Below are positions 36,563 through 48,540 of a DNA stretch of 64,000 bases, one piece after another. Made by a program: the position numbers and the translations under genes. Position 1 is the stretch's first letter. Each line of letters starts with the position of its first letter. Below the pieces are notes generated by a model. It searched no databases, was not told the origin of the DNA, and saw nothing but the letters and a program-made list of their open reading frames with translations. This DNA is from Sipunculus nudus. Lineage: Eukaryota; Annelida; Sipuncula; Golfingiida; Sipunculidae. The DNA is taken from assembly GCA_026874595.1 (NCBI GenBank), contig CM049316.1, positions 71,019,176-71,083,175 of the forward strand, in the 5' to 3' direction.

Positions 36563-36897
36563 AGGCCAAAAAAAAAGGTATGGTTCTCAGGCACTTTTTT
36601 TCGGAAATCAACATGGGCAGACAATTTTTTTTTTACCTTTTTTGTATGTTTGGATAAAAATGTCATATGATCAGGGAAAGGCATGATAATAACAGAATTT
36701 TTTTTCTAAACAGGTAAAAACACTACAAAGGAAATCTTATCAAAATTGTAATATTTTATCTGCTTGAAAGACAAGTCTGAGGGGCTGGAAGTCAAAACGG
36801 TAAATTTCTATTGAAAATTAAAAAAAAAAGTTTGTTTGGTACGGGGTGTTAAAATTGATGCAGGTGGTGCCTGAGAACCTTACCTTTTTTTCGGCCT
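36563..36897. mobile_element. MITE with about 31-bp inverted ends
   Basis: The left end, from AGGCC plus an A run to GGTATGGTTCTCAGGCAC (36563-36594), is inverted at 36867-36897 (GTGCCTGAGAACCTTACC, then a T run, then CGGCCT) with few mismatches. The element is 335 bp with no coding. Family not recognised; target duplication unclear. Confidence 0.85.
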
Positions 36898-39800
36898 CAC
36901 ATTTCATTCTCCTCTTCTGAGCATCACTTTTATCTATATTTAATAGTCTAAATCCACAAGCATCCTTGAAAGAAGATGAAGAATATCAGGTAATGTGTGA
37001 CTGAATGGTTCGAAGACTAAAATAATATTCTTAATTGAATACAACCTTGAATGTTCTGAACAAAACAGATAAAGATGACATGTTCTTCAGTACCAGTGTC
37101 ATGTTCTCTGAATTTTCTCTTTCCTTCTTTGATATAATTCTTTAACTGGAAAACAGTGTTTCTTTTTTAACTTGATTGTTTCATATCTTGAGTGGCTAAA
37201 ATGTCCACTATTGCTCACAAATGGCAGTACACAATTTTGTTAAGGAAAACTGCAATCAGATTATACAATTTCTGGTGATGGTAGTTTTGATTCATGTGGG
37301 AAAGGTAAAAGAAAGATTAATCTAAATTATACCCACTTTGTTTAAAATGAGTGTCTGCAGCCATAGAGATTCTTTAAAAGGTGATGAAATTTGTAATATT
37401 GAATTTAGTAATTTAAAATTGAGTTTAGAAAAATGCATGAAATAATGAAAAAGACAAATTAGATTTCAAACTGTCATCTCCTTCATCACTGTTCATGTCC
37501 ATCATAAAACAAGGAAGACTTTTTAATCAATATACAGACTCCTATGTCTCACAAAGTTATGAAAATTCCTGTATCCATCAATTGATTAAAATTCAACTTG
37601 TGTTTAAAAGAAGTTCAGCTGTTTATTTTTTGTTGTGAATTCATCCAATTTTTTCTTGTACATGATCCTTTTAGCAAAAGTTTTCAAGTAGGCCGTGTTT
37701 ATAAATTTTATTTAAAATTCCTTAAAAGACATGAAATTTTTATTCACTAAAAGTTCCAATGAGTGCAGATGCATGAAGATGTTTTGATCTCCCACCCAGA
37801 AAGGGAGTCTGAGTTACATACCCCAGCCGGTGTCTGTTTGTCCATCTGTCAGTCTTAATTGCGACTATCTGGCTGCAACAATGGATACAATTAAACTATC
37901 TCAAAAAGTCATTGATAAAGAGCATATATCCCCATACATGCAGCATTGAAGAGGAGAACACAATCAGTATTATAATTGATGGTTGTTGAACTCAACCATT
38001 GTCATGCAACTTCTTTCCTTGCATTGGACTGTCAGGAAAAATGGAATGCATATTTTTTATACTTGGACTGTGAGGAATAATGCAACATGTGTAGAGGGGA
38101 TCATTTCCATATTTTCCCATAATCCATAGAAATTTGACATTATTTCACAAAGGATCTATCCATCCATCAGAACTTGGGCCATGTCAACTCACCTCATGGA
38201 AAACCTGCTCTGCACAAACTATTCCTGCAAATCTGTCCTACTGCAAGAACAGACAATACGCTGGTAATGATAAAATAATTGTTTTTTGTCTGTGTTTGAA
38301 ACTATGACAAATATACAATATTCTTTGATACCAAATGAGGAAATACTGGTAGTAGACAACACAGATAAAACAGAGACATGCACAAAAATGATAGGATTTC
38401 TTATTTATTTATTTTCTGGCAGTCAGTGCCACCATCATTTTCATAAAACAGTTTGGTTTTTGTCGAGGTTGGGGAGGCAGCATGTGATGTTTTTGTATGG
38501 TATGATCTTGGGAAAGCAGGCTTTATTAGTCCACAGATAAATGTTAAGCCATTGTGTGATGCCACTCAGTGTTCCTTTGGCATTGTTGTGCACGTCCCAC
38601 TTCCCACTTGTATCATCTCTTCTGATCCATCCTACACCTTCTTACCTTAATGTTTGTTCACCAGGTACAGTTATCTGCCACCGTGACAACTAATCACCAT
38701 AATATACATTTTCAAGGTGTTCCACAAAACATTTGATTCAAAAGGACGATCCTATTGGACATGTTATAAATAATCTCTATGCAGTGAAATAACATATGGT
38801 AGTATGTCAATATAAATAAACAAGTTCTGTAAAATTAATGTATAGTATTTCACATCTGGAAAAATGTATTATATTATAAGCAAATGTATGCAGTTATGCA
38901 GTATAACCTTGATATGTCAATATTGTTTATCTAAATACTTCTCTCATTCCAAAATTATAAACTTTAACATTTTCCAAAATTAAGTTTGATTATTTACTAA
39001 TTCTCCCTCAGACCTTTAACATATCTTATTGTTCAGAATATTCTTGCGCATTTTTCTTTTTTAACTTTCATTCAATATTAGGGAAAAGGATAAGTCAGGT
39101 AGATTTTCTACATTTGCCTTATATGTGTTTTGCATACATTAAAACCACATGAACAAGGAGGCGTGTTATTGACACTTCCACAAAGTGAGTGAAGAAGCAA
39201 GCACTTAGCCACCAGCAGTACCCCAGTGGGGATTGTTTAACTGTGTGGAGTGCTCCATAACATTCCTGAACAATAAGACAGGGTGTAAATATGGTCCATT
39301 TGGGAGGCTCCTCATTGGCTGAGCCTCATTGAGATTAGTGTATTGTTCCTGCATGGCTGTTCTTTTCTTTTGTTAATAGAACATTGTTATTTAAGTCCTA
39401 TGATTCACTTCTTCCGGGAAAACCAGTATATTGTGTAAAGTTTTAATAATAATCCCCTCAGCATGGCAGCTCAAGCGGGAGTCCGCCACTGCTTAGTCAG
39501 GGCAGAGAGGTCTGAGGTGGTTTGCATATCAAATGAGCATCCTGGGCTGAAGGACAACTGTTAAGTTAGTCCTGGAATTCTGATTAAGAAAGATTGATTT
39601 TTAGCACAGCTGATCTGCATGTGTGCCACACAATCATGTTGATTTAATCAGTCTGTATATAGCCATCCTGAATTGGTCTGATGTTTGTACTTTTCCCAAG
39701 AAGACCTGCTTATATATTACGAATAGTTAAATAAAAGAAAGAAAAATTCAAATGATAAACTCTTTATATATTCTAACATAATAAATTATATCAAGTTTTT

Positions 39801-42781
39801 CCCAAATTGACATTAATACCACTGTTGAAAAAAAAGCATTCCTTGGTGTTTTCTCGCATGGACTGAAGAGTTCATTTGTCTTTTTGTCGAGTTTAGGGCT
39901 CATTTACCAGTGTCAGTGTAGATGATAAAAGAGACCCCAGTTGGTGTCTTCATACTGGTAGGTGCCATTTAGCTGCATAAATCAAGCATTGGCTCAGTCG
40001 GAAGAAAATAAGGGCTGGCTGTTGAAGAGGATTTACATGTTCTTTTTATTGTTTTTTTTTTTTGAGGGGTTGATCATTAAAAAAGCATAAATATTTTCAT
40101 GATAATTTGTAAAATTTACTTATACCCATTCCAACACCCCAGTCCACGTATTTTTTATGATATTTCTTTTAAACTTATTTTGTTTGCTACTACAAAGCAT
40201 TTTTTATCAATCGAGGTAATGTGATAGTTTATGATAATTTAAATCAGTATTAAATAAATATATTTTCCTTGCAGTGCAAGGACAATGGTGACCTGACTAG
40301 AAAGAGCTGCCAAAACTATAGCTAAATTTCCAGTGGCCATTATCTGTTTATTCAAGTTATGTAGGATGGACATATGTGTGACGAAATGAAAGTGTGATGT
40401 ATGGTTGCCATAGTGATGTCATCATGATGAATCAAATGAATATATTTTAAGATCTTCATTTGAGGCGGTCAGTGATATGTCTCAATATACTCTATATATC
40501 TGTGCAGTCATATTTCATTTCAGTTAAATAAATGGAATCCATAAATCGGAGAGTAGTAATTTGCCAACAGATAATTGCCACATATGTCTGACTTGACTCT
40601 GAGCTGAATTAAGGTAAGCTTTTTCGCTTTTTAAAAACATCACAATAAAATAGACAGGCAGAAATGGGTTGTGTAATGGAGTACAGGTAACGTCATCACT
40701 ATCATTTTCTAGGGGGTTGGGTATGCTTTATAACAGTTGCTGTGTATTTTTATCTGTAGGTCACACCATGTCCCTCAAAAGCAGCTAACATTCCCAGAGG
40801 CTTCCTGTTTTTACTATATTCACCCTCAGACATGCTCTTGCAAGCTTAAAATACTTGAAAATCCATTGAAATGGGAAATACATTGAAATACAGTCTTGAA
40901 AATATATTGAAACACACAAATGTCAGATTGAGACATTAATGTTTCTTACAGTTGTGTTTGAAACTTGAAACTAGCCTTAACATTGCTAACAGATATCTAA
41001 GGAATAAAAGCACAACACCTTCTTGGCAGAGGTGTAATGAAGTCCAAAAGTGGGCATCCTGTCAAATAGTACACTGAAATACACTCATATGTATTGAGAT
41101 GTTTTCTTCATATTATTGTTTAAAACTAGCACTTGTAGTTGGATCCTACATACACCCACCAGGATCAGACTCTCATATGTATACATGATGTTAAGCTTGA
41201 TCAACATGGGTTCCCCCGTGAATGGTGGAGCAAGCACTGGCCCTAATAATCTATCAATAGGTATCTTGAATCTGGGGACAAAGAGATCACCCTGTCCCGC
41301 TGTAGAAAAGTAGCCTGTGAATAAAAAACACATATAGTGATCCAGATTATCTCCAAAATTTAACTGGTTATCATGCCATGGGTGTTACACTAACTGACCG
41401 CAAAGTTTCATCAAAATCTGTTCATAACTTTTTTGCTGTCAGTTTCGTCAGACCAACCAACCAATAAAAAAAGGGAACAAATGAATTCAAAAAGTACCTT
41501 AATTAATGTCAAATAATACATCGAAATATGCTAATGTCTTATTTAACTGTTTTATACAAAATATAGTTTAAAATTAAATAGTTATGTAATGTCTGTTGTA
41601 CCAGTTTCTGTTAACTGAACAAAATGAACATTATGTGTTCAAGAAAGATGGAAAACTGAGACACGCTGTCCAAAACACTTGATGAAGCACTTGTATGGTT
41701 GACTGATGGACTGTGAGGGCTGGTTGGATGAGCAAGCCTGCCCCCTCATCAAGGGGAGACAAATGTAGCACTCCAAAATGCACAGACAACCCACCCATCA
41801 AATCCCGATAAAAAGGCTCCTTTATCATTCCATCCCAGCTGTGAATGCGGTGTTTCCTTCCCATGCCACATCATCGTAAATTTCTTTTTCTTTTCTTTCA
41901 GCATCCTCTTGATTTTCTTTTTCTTTTTCAATAGGAAGAATATAATCCATTGTCCTGTCCATGGACAAATTTGTAAAAAAAAATTTCGGGTAAATTTACA
42001 ATTCTGAGCCAGCAAAAAATTTATGACTAGAGGAGTGGTTTTTAATTTGTAGCTCAATCCGAAATGCATTACCCAGCTCTCTTTTTGGTCAGATTACAGT
42101 TCTTGGGCCTGTGCCAGTGTCTGGTGGTTAAAACCAGCAAACTGTGAAATGAAAGGAGATATAGAACAAGTACAGTAAATAACCACTTTAAATTTAAAGG
42201 TGCACATTTAACCTGTGTTAATGAAGATTATCTCTTGAACCTTTTATAAAAATAAACTAAACCACATCAGTTCTACAGTGCACATGCTGACTATTTTGTT
42301 TATATTCATGTTAAAAAGGAAGCCTGCATAAACGCCCAAAATTGTATTAAAAAGGATAGCAGCAGACAAGATTGAAGAAAAAGAGGTTTGCAAATTACAT
42401 TAGATGGTGTTGCTTGACATGCTCTCATTGACAATGTAATTTCCAACTTGGTTAACATGGTTTTACTGTTTGTCAACATGGGCATGTGTACCTTGTTTAC
42501 TAACAGACTGTTGATATACAGGCTAACACATCTGACTTTTCATGGCAGGCCAGAACCACAAAAATACTCCAGGCAGGTGTATAGCTGGCTTTAAGGAGTG
42601 ATATTATTTGGTAAAGTCAGTCTTTGGTATCATAGTATGATAGGGTGAAAAAGATAGATAGAACATAAAAAAAATAATAATTTTATTTTTGTTAACTGTT
42701 AATTTGAAAATTTTTTTTTTCAAACAGTTTTTCTATAATTATACTAGCATGTTACATTTTTTTTCATACACATCTGGTTCT
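36898..42781. other. Large intron segment, about 5.9 kb
   Basis: No gene. At about 37785-37860 a CCAGCCGGTGTCTGTTTGTCCATCTGTC-type stretch looks like a repeat start. At about 41395-41470 a GTTTCATCAAAATCTGTTCATAAC stretch resembles ends of dispersed animal repeats. At about 39120-39560 there is a less AT-rich, non-repetitive island. Confidence 0.5.
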
Positions 42782-42828
42782 TTTTAGCCCTCAGCCCTTA
42801 GGCTGATGGGCTATTGTCGTCACCCAAG

Positions 42829-42850
42829 CTGTCCGTCCGTCCGTCCGTCC
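42829..42850. repeat. GTCC microsatellite
   Basis: About five GTCC units next to the left end of Helitron-like element 2; such runs are common near the starts of these elements. Confidence 0.9.
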
Positions 42851-43665
42851 GGCGTCCGTTAACTTTTACCTTGTGAGCGGGATATCTTGAAAAGGATTCA
42901 CCGTCAGAATTGTATTTCCTCGGTAAAGATGTATATCGACAAAATCTCGGTCAAGTTCGAAGATGGGTGACCTTGACCTATTTTTCTACATTTTAGAGCT
43001 GATTATAGAAAAACACTTAGATGCTCATTAGTCAGTAACCATTTGGTGGATTTTCACAAAACTTACTTTGATTATTGGGACTGATAGTCTGTACCTGCTA
43101 CACTAGTTTGGTTGCGCCACCTACAATTTCTGATTTTTAATTAATTTTTATCGGATTTTTCAACTTTGGGCTTGTGAGCGGGATATCTCTAAAAGGATTC
43201 ACAGTAGGAATATTATTTTTTCGGTGAAGATGTATATTGACAAAATCTCGGTCAAATTCGAAGATGGGTGACCTTGACCTATTTTTCTACGTTTTAGAGC
43301 TGATTATAGAAAAAACATTTAGAAGCTTATTTGTCAGGAACCATTTGGTGGATTTTCCTAATACTTACTATGATCATAGGGACTGATGGTCTGTAACTGC
43401 TGCACGAGTTTGGGGGCGCCATCTACAATTTCTGATTTTTAATGAATTTTTCTTGGATTTTTCAACTTTGTCCTTGTGAGCGGGATATCTCTTAAATGAT
43501 TCACAATAGGAATTTCATTTCTTTGGTGAAGATGTATATGGACAAAATCTCGGTCAAGTTCGAAGATGGGTGGCCTTGACCTACTTTTCAAGGTCACAGA
43601 GCTTATAATAGAATAAAACTTAGAAGCTTATATTTCAGGAAGCATTTGGTGGATTGTTATGAATC
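42850..43665. repeat. About 302-bp tandem repeats in Helitron-like element 2
   Basis: CTTGTGAGCGGGATATCT begins at 42870, 43171 and 43473 (spacings 301 and 302). Units also share GACAAAATCTCGGTCAA and GATGGGTGACCTTGACCTA. Confidence 0.93.
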
Positions 43666-43817
43666 ATGGTACATACCTCTCCATTTTAAATTTATAACTG
43701 AGACATGTACAGGTATACATCCATGTGAGAACAGATATTTAGTACTTGTTACTGTTACCACCTCTAAACACTGTTCTTTTGGCTGAGGGCTTTTGTCAGC
43801 TTCTGCTGATATTCTAG

Positions 43818-45030
43818 TTTTTTCTTCCGATCCTTGCTTGTCTAATACATATTACTTTCATATCACCAAAGCTGTTAAAACAGACTTTATGCATTCTCGT
43901 AACTGATGTGGAAACTATAGTTTAATCTACCAACCCAGCCGCTCCCAGGTATTAGTTGCAGTGGTATATATCTACTGATTGACTACAGCATGTATACAGA
44001 ATGTGCTGATAGCAGGTTGAGCTTCTTGACCTATAGACATTTATTCAGAAAATTTAATAATCTGTCCCATTGATTTCTGAGGGTTTTCATTTGAAATAAA
44101 TCCAATTCCACTGAACATATACATATATACATATAATATATCATAGTTTTGAGTTAATCAAACTCTTATTACTCATGAATGATAGGTGTTTTCATTCCTC
44201 AGCATATCACATTGCTTTGCTATATTGCATGAGCTGATATTATATTTCTGGATTAAACTAAATTACTCCATCTCATCTTTTCCAATAAATAGCTGTGAGC
44301 AGGTGCCTTAAATTAGAAAATAATGCCATTGTATAAAATATAAATGTAAGTATATTTCCTTTAGAATGATTTTATGTACATTTGACATTAAATGGATCAG
44401 TGATTGTTACCACAACACAATATAATATTCATTTATTTATCAGATCGGCCAGAGTTTCATGATGCCCTGCATTCCAACTATATTTCTGTCAATATTTCAG
44501 GGATATAGAATAGGAGATTTTTTCAGATTATAAGTTTTGCAAAAGGACAATTTTGATATATTTTTATTTTCTTTAATTAATACTTTGTATTTCTAGGAGT
44601 TATATTACGATTTGAAAAATATCTTTCCTGTGGCTCACAGAGTTATGAATTAACAGTCATGACTCTTGGAAATCGTAATCATATAATCATGTAAGGACAC
44701 AGTTTCTAATCACATAATGTTAGGATAATGACAAAAAGAAAGATTCACATTCTAACATAACCATAGAAAATTTGACGCATATCATCTACCATTGGGATGC
44801 TCCGAACTCAGATGGGACACTCTAACATTATGGAATGAGTGTCCTTGACTCTTCAGATTTTCTTCTTATTGAATGCCCTGGAAAACTGAAAAATGCATTA
44901 AATTGTACCTCATAAGTATGTTTACAAAAGTGAATAAATCGAGAGCAAAAATAATCATTAAAAAATAGTTATAACACTTAGAACAACAGAAAGATAAAGC
45001 TTTCGTATTCTGAAAACCAAGTGGCCCTTG
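43818..45030. other. Large intron segment, nothing recognised
   Basis: AT-rich DNA with a short ATACATATA-rich patch at about 44117-44145. No gene or element seen. Confidence 0.6.
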
Positions 45031-45031
45031 A

Positions 45032-45049
45032 CCCCCCCCCCCCCCCCCC
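45032..45049. repeat. Run of 18 C
   Basis: An uninterrupted poly-C tract in otherwise AT-rich sequence. The exact length in an assembly is prone to error. Confidence 0.95.
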
Positions 45050-45269
45050 ATGTGACCACCTCTGCTTTCTTTACCAATGTCCATAAACTTAGCCGTAACT
45101 CAAATTTGCCTGTAAATCACATGCTGTAACCTGAGGTTGGCAGATTTGACATATGCATTCTCATCAGTGAGGAATTATTTAAGGGAAGAGATGGTGTCTA
45201 TCTTTGAGATTTTTTATAATTCTTGAAATTTTGAAGTTACTATGGCAAATCACTTACTGTTAACCAGAC

Positions 45270-45450
45270 ATGGGGTATTCGTATTCAGTATTCGAATTCA
45301 TTGTATTTGAATACAGGTATAAATTTTCAGTATTCGTATTCTTATTCAAACACATTTGTAAAAAGTACAAAAGTATTTGTATTCGTATTCAGATACATTG
45401 CAGAAGTATTCACATTCATGAATACTTTTCATGAATACATGCAGTATACA
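45270..45450. repeat. GTATTC/GAATAC-rich repeat
   Basis: Repeated short words GTATTCGTATTC, GTATTTGTATTC, GAATTC and GAATACTTTTCATGAATAC occur in both orientations within 180 bp. It may be the end of an inverted-repeat DNA transposon rich in such words; no second end was found. Confidence 0.6.
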
Positions 45451-48342
45451 TTAATCTTGTTTACCTTTTGTCCTTAATTCCATTTGGAAGAATGTGCCAT
45501 TAGTTCAGTAGTGGTTGATTAGGACCCACTTTACACATATACACTCACAATCTTGTTTACACATTTTGGCATTTTTTACTCATATTAAATTATTATTAAT
45601 TTGTTTATACTTCCATGTGTATGTACATCTCCATCAGTCAGACCCTCTTTACTTCTACATTTATCCTACACCAGTGTTGATCTTTATACATACAATGTCA
45701 ATGAAAGTTTGAAACTGCTTCAGAAACTATATCTGTATCTTTAGAAAATGTTAATTCCCAAGAAAGTCTCATAACTTCAATCAATCCTGCATGTCTCTTC
45801 CTTCCTGTATAAACCATGTACCTCATTAGCTTCACCAGGAAGATCTTGTTTTATCAGCATTGTTTTCTTACTGTAGATCACCAAAACAACTTAAATGAAT
45901 GTTCATACATAAACATTGAAAATCAAGAATGCATCTTATCAGACAAATATGTCTCCTTATCTGCCCTGGCTTCAGCATAATTATCACTCCACAACTAATT
46001 AATGTCAAGTAAGGTGAATCAATTATTACTCTTGGAGCTAAAATTTTCATTGTTTTCATGTTTGATTAGCTTGCTGCATAACTTTCCACTGCTTTTTACT
46101 TTTCTTGAACCATAAAGTGACCAGGAAAGCCACCTTTAACCATCAGTAAAGTGAGCCAAGTAACTCGTTATAGTCTGGGAAATGTATTTTCCATACCCCT
46201 GTGTATAATAAGGTACTTTCTTCATTTTGATACAATTTATGAATTTTTAGACCAGAAATTAAAATGAGTTTCAATTTTTTTGAGAAATTATATTTTGTTC
46301 TTTTGGGATTAATTAAATTTCTACCTTTGCCATTCAACATAATTGTCATAAACAAGAAGGAAAATATGTGACTTATGAAAGTTAGTTGATTTATAAACTC
46401 TTGGAGGATTTTTTTCTGTTCCTTTGTGATTAATTAGGTTTCCATCTATGCGTTTCATGTCCACCCATGCTCTCCATTGCAATTTTCATTGACAAGAAGT
46501 AAAGTATGTTACTTACTGCAAACAGTTTAATTTATTTTAGTCTCTCAGTTGATTAGATTACTGTATCGGTTTTTCCACAATTTTCTTTTTACCATAAATT
46601 AACTTTGGTACTTAGTTACTTCTGGTTTGTCATGCCTATTTATGATGTTACTATAGTTTATCGTTGCAAATAAGATTTCTTTAAATGGGCCTATTCCGAT
46701 ATCTGACATCTATCAAATGAAGATAACCCATTGAACCTTTAATGAAAATAGGCCAGAAAATGCTGTTCCCATCTCATGCAGGCTATTCATTTTGTTAATT
46801 TCCACATGTTTATAACATGTGGGTGGCCTGCCAAAATAAACCAAACACATTCAACATGGGTATCTTGCAGCTATTCAGAGGAATCACAGATTTGCAAAGA
46901 GCATTTTGCAACTAGTGACTTTCATTTCAACTTCTGCAGACATGCAACCAACCAACTCTGAAGTTGCAAAGTTTTTCTGTTTGTTGATATTGGCTGGCAC
47001 ATGTGCCATGTTTACTAACAACTTGCATATAAACAAGCTCATACATCCATCACAGAGGTGTTATAAGAACTTTTTATTAATATGTTCACAGAGTAGGCCA
47101 GAAATCACATACATTCTACAGACTAGGTAGATGAGTAGGTTGCTTGAAGAATTGAAGAACGTCCTTGCCATAGAAGCTTCATTCTAATTCACTCTAATGC
47201 TCTGTAATCCTCAGTGTATCAAAGTTGCGGTTCATGCAACAAAGGAAATAATATACTGGTACATTGGCTCTGTGCAAACTATGAGAAATGGAAAGCTACA
47301 ATTTTAAAGATAAGTAATGGTTCACATTTATCTGGCAATGCCAGGTAAAATCCTCCGTATTGTCCATTGTCTGCGTGAATCACATACAGATTAGCCAGTG
47401 ATCCGAGCCGCTGTAACCACAGGGTGTGTGATTCTTATTCAAGACCTTGAGAACGGAGGTGTGGGTTTCAATTTCGTTGGCTGGCTGGTGACAGATTGAT
47501 GGAAATCACCATTGACACCTTTAAGGTCACGCCACATGGTTCCCTGGGTATGATGACCTTAGTAGCCAACTGTCTGCTGGGATAAAACTTGGACATCTGC
47601 CAATGAAACCTGAAGTTTTGGATAGCTTTTGTGTCCATCAGTCATGTCAGTAGCTTCCCCCCTATTTAAATTTATTGAACACTAGAATATATATATATAG
47701 AGAGAGACCAGATAAAAGCAGTATCCAGCATATAATATGCTCATAAAATTTGACATAGGTGATTTGTGAAAATTGAATTTCATGAAAATTTCCTGCAGGA
47801 TACCATATTTTTGATTTTTATCTACCTGGGATATTATTAACAAGAGCACCATCAAACCTTAAACAACAGGAGACTGTAGTTGTTGTTTCAATTTCAATTC
47901 AAGTGTGAATATTACATGCGGCAGTTTAATTTTCTGCTTGTATCTAGTTTTGGTATTCAGGTAAATCACAAAGCTGTTTTATGACTGGTCTGTTGGTTTC
48001 TTAATACTAGCAAGAAGGCAGGAGATATTGCGTGACATAACGGTGATTTAATTCTCTTCATCTCCCTAAGCGGGTGACTAGCAGCTTCACTCCTGCCAGA
48101 CGACGGAAACTATTGGATTATCTGACATATCAGTCCCTCTGATTACAGCTATGCAATAAGTGTTATATATATATATATTATCTAATGTCTCAGGGGCTTT
48201 TAGTATCTCAGAAACATTGCTGATACATTTATGAAGTTGTGTCACCCTTATCTCACATATCATCTATGGTGGCAATTCCTTATGTTAGGTTAAACTTGGA
48301 TATGAGAGATTTGTCCAAAGATATAAAATTTATATTTTTTTT
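45451..48342. other. Large intron segment with a candidate island
   Basis: Apart from the old duplication at 46240-46520, no gene or element was recognised. Positions about 47330-47600 are less AT-rich and non-repetitive, possibly regulatory. Short AT runs are at 47686-47699 and 48164-48179. Confidence 0.5.
46240..46520. repeat. Old tandem duplication, about 121 bp
   Basis: TTCTTTTGGGATTAATTA (46298) and TTCCTTTGTGATTAATTA (46419) are followed by similar blocks ending AAACAAGAAGGAAAATATGTGACTTA and TGACAAGAAGTAAAGTATGTTACTTA. Strongly diverged. Confidence 0.6.
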
Positions 48343-48471
48343 GCATATATATATATATACTTATCCATTTGTACTGTATATATATATATATATATATGCT
48401 TACTATAATGTATGCATATTATATGTATACTTATGTGTTTGGTACCCATGCATGACTCCTTATGTCTGTTC

Positions 48472-48533
<62 letters not shown>
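48343..48533. repeat. AT dinucleotide repeats
   Basis: Runs at about 48344-48358, 48375-48398 and 48473-48533, the last about 30 units. Isoleucine-tyrosine frames on both strands are by-products. Confidence 0.95.

Positions 48534-48540
<7 letters not shown>

Larger units (their letters stand above)
42785..43817 (+). mobile_element. Helitron2/Helentron-like non-autonomous element 2
   Basis: The left end AGCCCTCAGCC (42786-42796) folds back on GGCTGATGGGCT (42801-42812). Its inverse GGCTGAGGGCT lies at 43781-43791, inside the right end. A hairpin TCAGC/GCTGA (43796-43809) and the terminus TATTCTAG, followed by TT, come next. The core has about 2.7 tandem units of roughly 302 bp, and a GTCC run lies near the left end. 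The architecture and last eight bases equal those of the element at 11969, while ends and core differ in sequence. No transposase coding. Target appears to be a T run. Confidence 0.85.

Noticed and set aside
40265-40300. Good acceptor TTTTCCTTGCAG followed by TGCAAGGAC
   Set aside because: In the required phase it reads to a stop after four codons and has no donor.
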